From Macrotis lagotis (taxonomy: Eukaryota > Chordata > Mammalia > Peramelemorphia > Peramelidae): a stretch of DNA of 64,000 nt. Below the pieces are notes generated by a model. It saw only the letters and a program-made list of their open reading frames with translations. It searched no databases and was not told the DNA's origin. The stretch spans positions 251,230,518 to 251,294,517 of the forward strand of contig NC_133658.1 in assembly GCF_037893015.1 (NCBI RefSeq). Direction: 5' to 3'. The translations under genes and the position numbers were made by a program. Position 1 is the first letter of the stretch; each line of letters opens with the position of its first letter. Shown piece after piece: positions 53,826 to 63,964 of the stretch.

Positions 53826-53827
<2 letters not shown>
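52951..53827 (-). mobile_element. 5'-truncated L1 inside the ancient L1
   Basis: L1 3' UTR and ORF2 end; TSD GTAAAGATTGTTTT at 52,951-52,964 and 53,814-53,827. An 87-codon ORF2 C-terminal remnant at 53,773-53,510 keeps the C-x3-C...H-x4-C motif with one substitution-rich stretch (LMHCCWSYEL: final Cys is Tyr). Confidence 0.92.
53402..53450. repeat. (CA)n microsatellite inside the L1
   Basis: About 24 uninterrupted CA units in the L1 ORF2 remnant at a site where other copies read GACATACATATACC. Confidence 0.97.
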
Positions 53828-53858
<31 letters not shown>

Positions 53859-54004
53859 TTTAGGTTTTTGCAAGGCAGATGGGGTTAAGTGGCTTGCCCA
53901 AGGCCACACAGCTAGGTAATTAAGTGTCTGAGACTGGATTTGAACCCAGGTACTCCTGAGTCCAAGGCTGGTGCTTTATCCACTACGCCATCTAGCCTCC
54001 CCTA
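53826..54004 (-). mobile_element. (GTT)n microsatellite and WSINE1-type SINE
   Basis: About ten GTT units (53,826-53,857) form the tail side of a WSINE1 copy (to 54,003, CATCTAGCCTCCCC). The ancient L1 resumes at GATTGGTTTTTTAAAAG. Confidence 0.9.
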
Positions 54005-54104
54005 GATTGGTTTTTTAAAAGAAAAAATAAACGAACAAACAAAATTATTGTATGAAAAGTAAAAAAAAATGAATTTATAGCAAATGAAATATTAGAAATA
54101 TTTC

Positions 54105-55024
54105 TGATTAATGAATAAAATATTTAATAAGTACCTTGGGCAAAGTACTATGCTAAGCAATGGAGATACAGATAAAAATCTGAGAAAGTCTCTGTTTAGA
54201 AGTTCATCCTAATGGAGAAGACAATGCAAATAGGATCTTTCAGCAGAAAGTTAGATGAAAGGATTCTGTGGACCTTTGGGTCCAGTGAGGAAGCAAATGC
54301 TAATGCTTCTTTAATGTCATTTCAATACATAAATCCTATCAGTTTCTGATGTCAGACTATTTTGACAGTGTCAGTGACTTCAGCAGCAAGAATTTTCTTT
54401 TCTGAGTCATAAGTAGCCATGACCAGCATGTAGAGAAACAATTACTTGGCTGCATTTCCCACATTTGAGCATATTGTAATAGAAACATTGCTGTTCCCAA
54501 GATTCTGGCATACAGGATCTCAGACTGTCCCCATCAAGGTGTGAGGGGAGGGGAGATGGTGTTATTAGTGGTTTGGCTTATTTGGCACATTCTGCTTCTT
54601 GTCTCTCCCTCAAGGCACTTACTGCTTCATCTAGGCTGGCTTGTCTGATCTGTTTGTAGCAATTAATTGGTAATTGGTGGGGGTAGCTAGCACCTTCTCT
54701 GCAGAATTTGCTTCCCTTGGATGATACCTATTAGGATGCTGTGGGAGAAGGTTCAACTATTACCAAGGCTTCTGTGACTATTTTTCTTCTTGTCAGTTTG
54801 TCAGCATTTGTTGCTGATGGTAGTGAGGATTGGTGGTAGGGGTCTGGAGGGAGAGAAATTGCCAGGGCTCTTGGACTCAGAGTTCTGTACTGTCTCAGGA
54901 CTGGAGGGATGGTAGTAGTCAGAATGGTGGTAGTGGTGGATGTTTGACTTGCCTAGCACATGTTGCCTCCACTCTCTTCCTCATGATAACCTGACTGCTT
55001 TTAGGCTGACTTATCTGCTTGTAA
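54105..55024. other. About 0.92-kb unassigned insertion in the ancient L1
   Basis: L1 reads AATGAAATATTAGAAATA up to about 54,104 and resumes at CAGTTATATGCC at about 55,025. The material between is not L1. Its first 130 bp resemble an antisense L2 tail (AGTACTATGCTAAGCAATGGAGATACAG); the remaining ~750 bp, rich in GGTGGTAG-like motifs, match nothing I recognise. No coding frame of note. Confidence 0.5.
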
Positions 55025-55233
55025 TTTTTTCCCAGTTATATGCCTATTAAATGAATTACCTAAATGAAATAGATAATTATTTTTAGAGTTATAAAATTCT
55101 TAGATTAATATAATTAATAACATTAAAAATAATTCAGTCTCAGAAAAAGAAATCGAGCAAGCCATAAATGAAAATGAACTCTCAAAGATAAAACTCCTGA
55201 AGAATATGGACTTGCAAATTCTTTCAAACTTTA

Positions 55234-55414
55234 GAGAATAATTTTTTAAAATTTTTTTTAGGTTTTTGCAAGGCAAATGGAGTTAAGTGGCTTGCCCAAG
55301 ACCACACAGCTAGGTAATTATTAAGTGTCTGAGGCCAGATTTGAACTTGGGTAACTCCTGACTCCAGGGCCAGTGCTCTATCCACTGCACCACCTAGCTG
55401 CCCCGAGAATAATT
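55234..55414 (-). mobile_element. WSINE1-type SINE
   Basis: Body 55,244-55,404; TSD GAGAATAATT at 55,234-55,243 and 55,405-55,414. Interrupts the ancient L1's RT relic. Confidence 0.94.
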
Positions 55415-55794
55415 ATTCTGATATTACAAAAGCTGTTCGATGTATAGGAGTTGAGACCCTACCAAAATTCCTTCTATGATACAAATATTTTCTTGATAAG
55501 TGAACTGAGTTCTAAAATAATAAAACTATAAACCAGTATGCTCAGTAAATATTGATAGACAATTTTCAAGTAAAATAATGGCAGGTATGTTATGACAGTA
55601 TATGAAGAAGATATACTATGATTGGGTTGTATTTATGCTAGGAATTTTTAAAATTTAACATATTCACAATCCTTCTAATTCTAGCACTTACATAGATAAA
55701 TGGATCTTTCCTTAGTATGATAAGTAAGGAAAAAGGGAAGATAATAAGCATTTATATAGAGAACCTACTAGGTGCCTGAAATTGTGTTGTTTAT

Positions 55795-56404
55795 TTTTAT
55801 TTTTTACATTTTTTCTTTTATTAAAGATTTTACTTGAGTTTTACAATTTTCCCCCCAATCTCGGCCCCCCCCACAGAAAGCAATCTGTCAGTCTTTACTT
55901 TGTTAACATGTTGTACATTAATCCAAATTAAGTGTGATGAGAGAGAAATCATATCTATAAGGAAGAAACAAAAAGTATAAGAGATAACAAGATTAAGATA
56001 TCTGTGTTTTGTTCCTAAATTAAAGGGAATAGTCCTTGAACTTTGTTCAAACTCCATGGTTCTTTATCTGGATACAGATGGTATTCTCCATTGCAGACAG
56101 CCCCAAATTGTTTCCTGATTGTTGCACTGATGGAATGAGCAAGTCCATCAAGGTTGATCATCACCCCCATGTTGCTCTTAGGGTGTACAGTGTTTTTCTG
56201 GTTCTGCTCATCTCACTCAGCATCAGTTCATGCAAATCCCTCCAGGCTTCCCTGAATTCCCATCCTTCCTGGTTTCTAATAGAACAATGGTGTTGCATGA
56301 CATACATATACCACAGTTTGTTAAGCCATTCCACAATTGAAGAACATTTAATTTGATTTCCAATTCTTTGCCACCACAAACAGGGCTGCTATGAATATTT
56401 TTGT
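55795..56404 (-). mobile_element. 5'-truncated L1 3' end
   Basis: Poly-T side at about 55,800, 3' UTR, then ORF2 end cut at TTTTTGTA (56,404). Overlapping ORF2 scraps (72-codon frames at 56,379-56,161 and 56,441-56,223) are frameshifted. Confidence 0.88.
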
Positions 56405-56456
56405 ACTGCCATCTTGAGAAAGAATTGTGGAGTTTGAGCAAAGATTAAAGACTGTC

Positions 56457-57540
56457 ACCTTTAATTGATTTTTCTTTTTTCTTAAAGACTATTTATTTTG
56501 AGTTTGACAATTTTTGCTTTAATCTTACTTCCCTCCCCCCGCCCTCCACAGAAAGCAATTTGTCAGTCTTTACATTGTTTCCCATGTTGTACGTTGATGC
56601 AAATTGAGTGTGATGAGAGAGAAATCATATCCTTCGGGAAGAAACAAATTATAAGAGATAACAAGATCAGATAGTAAGATATCAGTTTTTTTTCCTAAAT
56701 TAAAGGAAATAGTTCTTGAACTTTGTTCAAACTCCATGGTTCTTTATCTGGATACAGATGGTATTCTCCATTGCAGACAGCCCCAAATTGTTTCCTGATT
56801 GTTGCACTGATGGAATGAGTAAGTCCATCAAGGTTGATCATCACCTCTATGTTGCTGTTAGGGTGTACAAATACTTTTCTGGTTCTGCTCCTCTCAGCAT
56901 CAGTTCATGCAAATCCCTCCAGGCTTCCCTGAATTCCCATCCCTCCTGGGTTTTTTTGTTTGTTTTTTAGGATTGTGCAAGGCAAATGGGGTTAAATGAT
57001 TGCCCAAGGCCACACAGCTAGGTAATTATTAAGTGTCTGAGGCCGGATTTGAACTCCTGTACTCCTGACTCCAGGGCTGGTGCTCTATCCACTATGCCAC
57101 CTAGCCACCCCTCCTGGTTTCTAATAGAACAATAGTGTTCTGTGACATACTTACACAACAGTTTGCTAAGCCATTCCCCGATTTGAAGGACATTCATTTG
57201 ATTTCCAATTCTTTGCCACCAGAAACAGGGCTGCTGTGAATATTTTTGTACAAGTGATGTTTTTACCCTTTTTCATCTTCTCTTCAGGGTATAGACACAG
57301 TAGTGGTATTGCTGGATCAAAGGGTATGCACATTTTTGTTCCAAATTTCTTTCCAGAAAGGTTGGATGATTTCACAGCTCCACCAGCAATGTAATAGTGT
57401 CCCAGATTTAATTTGCATTTCTCTAATTAATGATTTAGATCATTTTTTCATATGACTGGATTGCTTTGATTTCTTCATCTGTAAATTGCCTTTGCCTATT
57501 CTTTGACCATTTGTCATTTGGGGATATTACCTTTAATTGA
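56457..57540 (-). mobile_element. L1 nested in the plus-strand L1
   Basis: TSD ACCTTTAATTGA at 56,457-56,468 and 57,529-57,540, both copies being host L1 sequence. It contains 3' UTR and ORF2 end (69-codon remnant 57,375-57,166) and is itself interrupted by a SINE. Confidence 0.93.
56941..57127 (-). mobile_element. WSINE1-type SINE, innermost of the nest
   Basis: Body 56,950-57,118; TSD CCCTCCTGG at 56,941-56,949 and 57,119-57,127. It is inserted in the L1 sequence TCCCATCCCTCCTGGTTTC. Confidence 0.93.
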
Positions 57541-57962
57541 AAAAGTGTTATCTTCTTATGTAATTCTGCTATATCTCAATTTCTTTCTTAAGGATATGCT
57601 TTCTCTCATCACATTCAGCTTATTTCAAGCATACTATGGGAATGACATAAAGACTAGCAAACTGTCTTCTGTGGGAGGAGGGAAGCAAGATTGGGGGGGA
57701 ATTGTAAAACTCAAAAGAAATAAAAGCTTTCTAAAATTAAAAAAAAGAACATAAGTAGGCTGGGCCAATATGATAGAAATGACAATACTCAATTAATTTG
57801 CTTAGTGTCATACCAGTCATATCTCTAAAAGTTTCTAGACCTGGAAAAATAATATTAATGGAAGGAAAATAATAAAAAAAAAGTTGGATAGAAGATAAGT
57901 ACGAAGTTTCAATCTGTCCTATAAAATAAATAATCTTCTAAACAATTGGGCAACTCTTTGAG

Positions 57963-60750
57963 AAACAGGTAGGCCGGGGCCAAGATGGGGACAGGAAAAG
58001 AGCCTCTCCTAGGTATTCTCTCCATATTATTTCAAAAATCTTAAAATTATGACTCTTAACTAAATTTTCTAGAGAAAGAACCCATAAAAAGATCCAGTGA
58101 GGCAATTCTCCAAACCATGGTAACCTGGAAAATAGTGGAAAGGCTCTGCTCCATGGGGTTAGAGGTGCTTCCTGCCAGAGTAAAGAAATGTCACCCTCCT
58201 GGAGGTCCCAGAGCATCTGAGAGCCAGGGCTCACGGCAGCAGGGGCAGTTTCCTGACTTACACACTGGCAAGCACCAGACATAATTGGGGCAATCAGTGG
58301 GGGGACCTCTGCCAGAGCAAGACCACGAAGCCCAGGTCCTCAGGGCAGGTGCAGCAGTCCACAGTGGCCCCATAGCAGCCCAGATCCAGGAACCGGAAGC
58401 AGAAGCAGTCGTGGAGCCTGTAAGCAGGAGAGGAGTTATTAAGTAGGAGCCCACAGGCAATTGAGCCTTGAGTGCTCCACCTACCTGAAGGTAGGGGCCT
58501 GGGGGCATGGAGAGAGACTTCAGCAGGCTGTCCTCTGTACCTGCCCCCCATTAAACAGAGCCCCCCACCACAGCCCCGTGGCAGAGGGGTGTGCTTGTGG
58601 TAATTCACAGACCAGGAGGGAAGTCAGAGCTTCACACACTGAGATCCTTAGCGGGGGGGGGGGGGGGGGGGTGTCACATTAATACTCAAAAGCTCAGGAA
58701 GCACCCCAAAACCAGGCACAGGCTGGAGAAGTGAGTAAACAGAGAAAAAAGAGGAACACCATTGAGAAATACATTGTCTTTGACCCCATGAGGGATCAAA
58801 ATACTCAATTTGAAGATGAGGAAGTACAAGATTCTGCATCTAAAGACTCCAAGAAAAACAGAAATTCAGCTCAGTCTTATGATAGAGCTCAAAAATGATT
58901 TTGAAAATCAAGTAAGGGAGATAGGGGAAGAATTGGGAAAAGAAATGAGAAAGATGCAGGAACAACATGAAAAAGAAGTTAGCAGCTTAGTCAATGAGAT
59001 CCAAAAAAATGCTGCAGAAAATAACATGTTAAAAACCAACTTAGGTCAAATGGATAAAACAGTTCAAAAAATTATTGAGAAGAATGCTTTAAAAAGCACA
59101 ATTGGCCAGAAGGAAAAAGAGATAAGAAAGTTCTCTGAGGAAAACCAATCATTCAGATGTGGAAGCTGCTTTTGTGAGAAATCAAGTCACAATACTTCAA
59201 AACCAAAAGAATGAAAAATTAGACTAAAATGTGAAACATCTCATTGAAAAAAACAGTGATATGGACAACAGATTCAGGAAAGATAATTTAAAAATTATTG
59301 GAATAACTGAAAGTCATGACCAGGAAAGGAGCCTTGACATCATTTTTGAAGAATTCCTACAGGAAAATTGCCCAGATATCCTAGAAGCAGAGGGAAAAAT
59401 AGAAATTGAGAGAATCCACCTATCTCCCCTGGAAAGAGATCCAAAAAAAATAACCCCCAGGAATATTATAGCCAAGTTCCAGAACTCCCGAGTCAAAGAG
59501 AAAATACTACAAACTGCCAGAAGAACACAATTCAAATATTGTGGAGCTGCAGTCAGCAGCATCTATATTAAGGGCTCATATTACATGCAACAATATTATA
59601 GAAGGCAAAAGAGCTTGAATGCTACTGAGAATCAACTACCCAGCAAAACTGAACATCCTCTTCCAGGGAAAAAGATGGACTTTAAGTGAACCAGACAAAT
59701 TTCAATTGTTCCTGTTGAAAGAACCAGAGCTGAACAGAAAGTTTGACCTTCAAATACAGGACTCAGATGTAGCATAGAGAGTAGAGGAGAAGGGGCAAAT
59801 ATGAGGGACTTAATGATGATGAACTACATATTCCTGCATAGAAAAATGATAACTGATAATACTCATATGAACCTTCTCATTTAATAGAGCAGGTAGAAGG
59901 AGCTTTTATAGATGAAGCACAGGAGAGAGTTGAATTTGAAGATATAATATATTGTAAAAATGGAGTCAATGGCTAAAAGGGAACTGTGGGAGTAAGGAAA
60001 AGGAGAGGTGGAATAGGCTAAGATATTTCTTGTAAGATTTTTTGCTATTGCAATGATATGGAAGGGGGGGGGAAGGTGAGGGGGAATGAAGGAATCTTCC
60101 CTCTCATCAGTGGTGGCTTTGGAAAGGAAACAGCATATATAATCAATGGATTATAGACATCTAGAGTAAAAAGGAGAGCAGGGGGAAGGGGAGGGTTGTG
60201 AATGATGGAGGAGAGGGTGTATCATGCAGGAGAGTGATCAGATATGACACATTTTCTTTTTTACTTCTTGAAAGGGGTTGGGATTGGGTGGCCTGTCTGG
60301 GATCACAGGGCTGGGTGGTTTCTGGGTCTTGGGGCAATATGTGAGCTCGGTGCCTCTTGGCCCCAGGGCTGGTAATCAGTTTGCTGTGCCACTCAGCTAC
60401 CCTGCAGCACATTTTAGAAGAGGGATAGAGTGAAAGGAGAGAGAAAATGTATGGTAGTGGGGAGGTATGAATGGAGGGAGTTGCAATCAGCAACTACAAT
60501 GGTGGAGAAATGTGGAGGTTGCTTTTGTGATGGACTTATCATAAAGAATGTGATCCACCCGAGACAGAGCTGGTAGTGTTGGAACACAGACTGAAGCACA
60601 ACTTTTTCCCTCTTTCCTTTACTTTATTTTTCATGAGGGTCTATATTTTTTGGGGGGAGGGGGTATTATTTTACTCTTAAACAAGAATATTTTAGTATTG
60701 TATAAAAATCATTTGTACAAAAATAAAAATTAAAAAAAAACAGAAGTAGG
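57963..60750 (+). mobile_element. Half-L1 (HAL1-type) element, copy C, full length
   Basis: Element 57,974-60,737 with 5' end GGGGCCAAGATGG, 5' UTR to 58,730, ORF1, 3' region and A-rich tail. TSD AAACAGGTAGG / AAACAGAAGTAGG (2-bp difference) at 57,963-57,973 and 60,738-60,750. The flanks rejoin as continuous ancient-L1 sequence. Only SINE module 1 (about 60,262-60,400, antisense) is present. A run of 19 G lies at 58,653-58,671 in the 5' UTR. Confidence 0.88.
58731..59777 (+). pseudogene. Half-L1 ORF1, copy C, start lost and frameshifted
   Basis: The start codon is GTG (58,731) where copies A and B have ATG. The coiled coil is readable at 58,810-59,160 (ELGKEMRKMQEQHEKEVSSL...). The RRM-like and CTD part is a long frame at 59,231-59,689 containing NLKIIGITESHDQERS, EFLQENCPDILEAEGKIEIE and ITPRNIIAKFQNSRVKEKIL, which are L1 ORF1p RRM motifs. 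It ends at TAG 59,775-59,777. Expected length is about 349 codons, close to L1 ORF1p (338 in human). Confidence 0.87.
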
Positions 60751-62155
60751 TCAGTGGAACAAATTGGATGTACAGCATACAGAAGAAAATGGGCACTGTA
60801 ACCTAGTGTTGATAAATCCAAAGATTCCAGTTTTGGGGGCAAGAATTTGCTAATTAAAATTGTGAGAAAATTTGAAAGTAGTCTCACAGAAAATAGGCAT
60901 AGACAAGTCTAACGCCATAGACTAAGATAATATCCAGATGGATATGTGAATTAAATATTGTGTTATATCTTAGGCAAATCAGCAGAAGAAAGCATCTTTT
61001 GGAATTATATGGCCTGGAGAAAAGTTCATGATGAAATGAGATAGCATCCACAGAAAATAAAATGGACAATTTTGGATATATATAACATTTAAAAGGTATT
61101 GCACAGATGAATCCATTAGAACCAAGATTAAAAAGGAAACAATTACCTAGGAAAAATCTTTGCTGCACTTATTCTGAAAATGTTGTTTCCAATATACATA
61201 ATGAAAATTGATATGAATAAGAACTTCAGTTGGTAAATAATTTAAGGATATGAATAAACAGTTCTCTAGGGAAATACATTCAAGCCAAATGAAAAATAGT
61301 GAAATGCAAATGAAAGGAACTCTTAGATTCAACATCATACCCCTAAGATTGGCAAAGCTGATTAAAGAGGGAAATGGCAAATGCTAGAGGAGTTATGGGA
61401 AAGCAGCTTCTTTCTAGTACAGTGGTATTAAACTCAAAATATACATGGGAGCAATTAAACCACATATAATGATATCCTTGGGCTACATATTAACTTAGAA
61501 AACCACACATTAATATCTGTATTTCATTGTATTTTATTTTGTCAAATATTTCTCAGTTATATTTTAATTTAATTCAGTCCACATTCAGGAGTCTTTTCAG
61601 ACATATTTGATATCCCTCCTCTGCTGGTGGAACTGTGAATTGATCTAGTCATTCCAGAAAGCAATTTGGAACAATGCTCAGAAGTTACACAACTATTCAT
61701 ACCCTATAAGTCATCTTTACTATGACTTGTTTTGTATTACAAAAAAATTTCAAAGAAAGAAAAAGGACCTATTTGTACACTATTATTTATGATGGCTCTT
61801 TTAGCAAACTAAGGAGATAACCACTTCAGGGAATGACTTATATTAATGTAAATTATGGCAGAAGATACTATTGTGCCTTAAAGATGATGAAAAGGACACT
61901 TTTAGAGAAAAAAAGGAAGAATTAAATGAAGAATAAAGTGAGCAGAACTAGGAGAACAATATATGCAATAATTACAGCATTGAAGATACAAACAAATTTG
62001 AAGAAATCAAATGAGCAACTGATTCCAGAAAACAAGACCAGTTCAGGAATTTGTTTTTTTACTTGAATCTTTTTTTTTTGGTGTGTCTTCTTCACCTTCC
62101 CCCAATAGTGAAGAATGGTGGGAGGAAAGGAAAATAAATCCTTGTTAATTGAAAA

Positions 62156-63134
62156 AAAATTAATCTGAAGAAATTTGAAGTGGCAGCTTAGGCCCAAAAA
62201 AGAAATTTTGGTAAAATTTGGTGTACTTACATGGAACTTTTATTACTCATTCCCTTTCTTAATGATATTAGGAATCATTTTATCTCAAGTATATCCATAG
62301 AATCTTAGTGCTAGAAAGAACTTGGCATATTTTATAAATTAGAGAACTAAGGCTCAGAAACATTAAATGATTTGGTCAAGGTCACAGCCAGTAAATTGTA
62401 GAGCCAAGAGTAAAATCCACATCTTGTAATGTCTCTAAAAATATCATTATACAAAAAAACCTCAATAAAAGTGCTAGTTTAATACCTTCTTAAGATACAA
62501 GAAATGAATCTCAATTCCTTAAAACAATACCAGTAGAATACAAACTAGTAGATTCTGCCAAAATACCATAAATATGGTCCCAGAGATATTTGTCATTTGA
62601 AGAGCAACTTAGCTAATGAAACTCTAGAGAATCATAACTTGTTAAGTTCATCTACCTAATTGTAGAATAGTTTTTCTCTGAATCAATAGAAGGGCTAACA
62701 GAATGGTGAAATTTTTAAATTTAAGAGTTGATCAAGAAACAGAAAGGTGATACTGATGGAATTCACCAATCTTTAAGTTATCAGTATTTAAAGAAATTAA
62801 CTGAGTGACTCCTAGAGAATCTCTACAATGTGTAACTATTTAAAAATCGATGGCAAGTTCTTTAATAAAAAAAAGTAACTCCAAAATCAGAATCCTTGTT
62901 ATTCATAAATTCTAATTCTTTTACTGTTTCCCTTTATGAGTTTATCAATAAAGGAAGAATTCTCTAGTATCCTGCTTTAGTTCATCTTTTATTCCTTATG
63001 GAACAACTTATTTCTGTAAAATTCTTCTAAAGCATTGGTGTAGAAAAGTGATACAACTTATTCCTTCATATTAGAACAAATATTTCTTGTTTTAATGGAA
63101 CCCCACAAAATTTTAATTTGGAGATTATAAATTT
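62156..63134. other. Intron 3 sequence with one MIR relic
   Basis: A MIR-type antisense relic at about 62,300-62,440 (AGAATCTTAGTGCTAGAAAG...AAGGTCACAGCCAG). The rest is AT-rich and unassigned. No ARFGEF2 exon 4 found. Confidence 0.55.
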
Positions 63135-63774
63135 GAAAACATAATTTTAATTCATGGCAGCCCTGTTTGTGGTGGCAAAGAATTGGAAATCAAGTAAATG
63201 TCCTTCAATTGGGGAATGACTTAGCAAACTGTGGTATACGTATGTCATGGAACACAATTGTTCTATTAGAAACCAGGAGGGACAGGAATTCTGGGAAGCC
63301 TGGAGAGATTTGCCTGAACTGATGCTGAGTGAGATGAGCAGAACCAGAAAAACACTATACCTTAACAGCAGCATGGGGGTGATGATCAACCTTGATGGAC
63401 TTGCTCATTCTATCAGTGCAACAATCAGGGACAATTTTGGGCTGTCTGCAATGGAGAATACCATCTGTATCCAGATAAAGAACCATGGAGTCTGAACAAA
63501 GTTCAAAGATTTATTCCCTTCAGTTTAGGAAAAAAACAGATATCTTATTGTCTGATCTTGTTATCTCTTATACTTCTTATGTCTTCCTTAAGGATATGAT
63601 TTCTCTCTCATCACACTCAATTTGGATCAATGTACAACAAACATGAAAACAAAGTAAACTGTCAAATTGCTTTCTGTGTCAAGGTGCGGGAAGGGAAGTA
63701 AGATTGGGGGAAAATTGTAAAACTCAAAATAAATAAAATCTTTAATAAATAAATTAAAAAAAGAAAACATAATT
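63135..63774 (+). mobile_element. 5'-truncated L1 3' end
   Basis: Element 63,147-63,762, from GGCAGCCCTGTTTGTGGTGG (ORF2 end) through the 3' UTR to an A-rich tail. TSD GAAAACATAATT at 63,135-63,146 and 63,763-63,774. A shorter, cleaner plus-strand copy of the family seen in antisense at 5.3, 10.1, 53 and 56 kb. Confidence 0.94.
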
Positions 63775-63782
63775 GATCAAAC

Positions 63783-63964
63783 AACTTAATCTTTTTATGT
63801 TTTTTTTTTTTTTTTTGCAAGGCAAACAGGGTTAAGTGGCTTGCCCAAGGCCACACATCTAGGTAATTATTAAGTATCTGAGACTGGATTTGTACCCAGG
63901 TACTCCTGGCTCCAGGGCCAGCGCTTTATCCACTACGCCACCTAGCCGCCCCTTAACTTAATCT
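63783..63964 (-). mobile_element. WSINE1-type SINE
   Basis: Body 63,793-63,954; TSD AACTTAATCT at 63,783-63,792 and 63,955-63,964. Confidence 0.94.

Larger units (their letters stand above)
56405..57752 (+). mobile_element. L1 3' end (plus), split by another L1
   Basis: Left piece 56,412-56,468 (AAAGAATTGTGGAGTTTGAGC...CACCTTTAATTGA) and right piece 57,529-57,752 (ACCTTTAATTGAAAAAGTG through GTAAAACTCAAAAGAAATAA and an A-rich tail) are one 5'-truncated L1 3' UTR, lying head to head with the L1 at 55,795-56,404. Confidence 0.88.
49012..62155 (+). mobile_element. Ancient near full-length L1, fragmented by later insertions
   Basis: Collinear pieces of one old sense-strand L1: 5' end and ORF1 region 49,012-51,660 (starting ACGATGGTGAAGTAGGAGG), ORF2 endonuclease region 51,949-52,950 (TTATATTTCCCATAAAGTG...ATGTTCTCAGACAAG), RT region 54,005-54,104 and 55,025-55,700 (AGAAAAAGAAATCGAGCAAGCC; ATTGGGTTGTATTTATGCTAGG), 57,765-57,973 (GGCTGGGCCAATATGATAG) and 60,738-62,155 through the 3' end. 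About 5.7 kb of L1 remain; roughly 1 kb of the RT region between 55,700 and 57,765 is missing. No frame is intact. Confidence 0.8.

Noticed and set aside
55795..57752. A single L1 with 5' inversion (twin priming)
   Set aside because: The left, minus-strand part contains its own 3' UTR and poly(A) end, so it must be a separate insertion.
59231..59689. 152-codon plus-strand frame
   Set aside because: It is the RRM/CTD part of half-L1 ORF1 in copy C, not a host gene.
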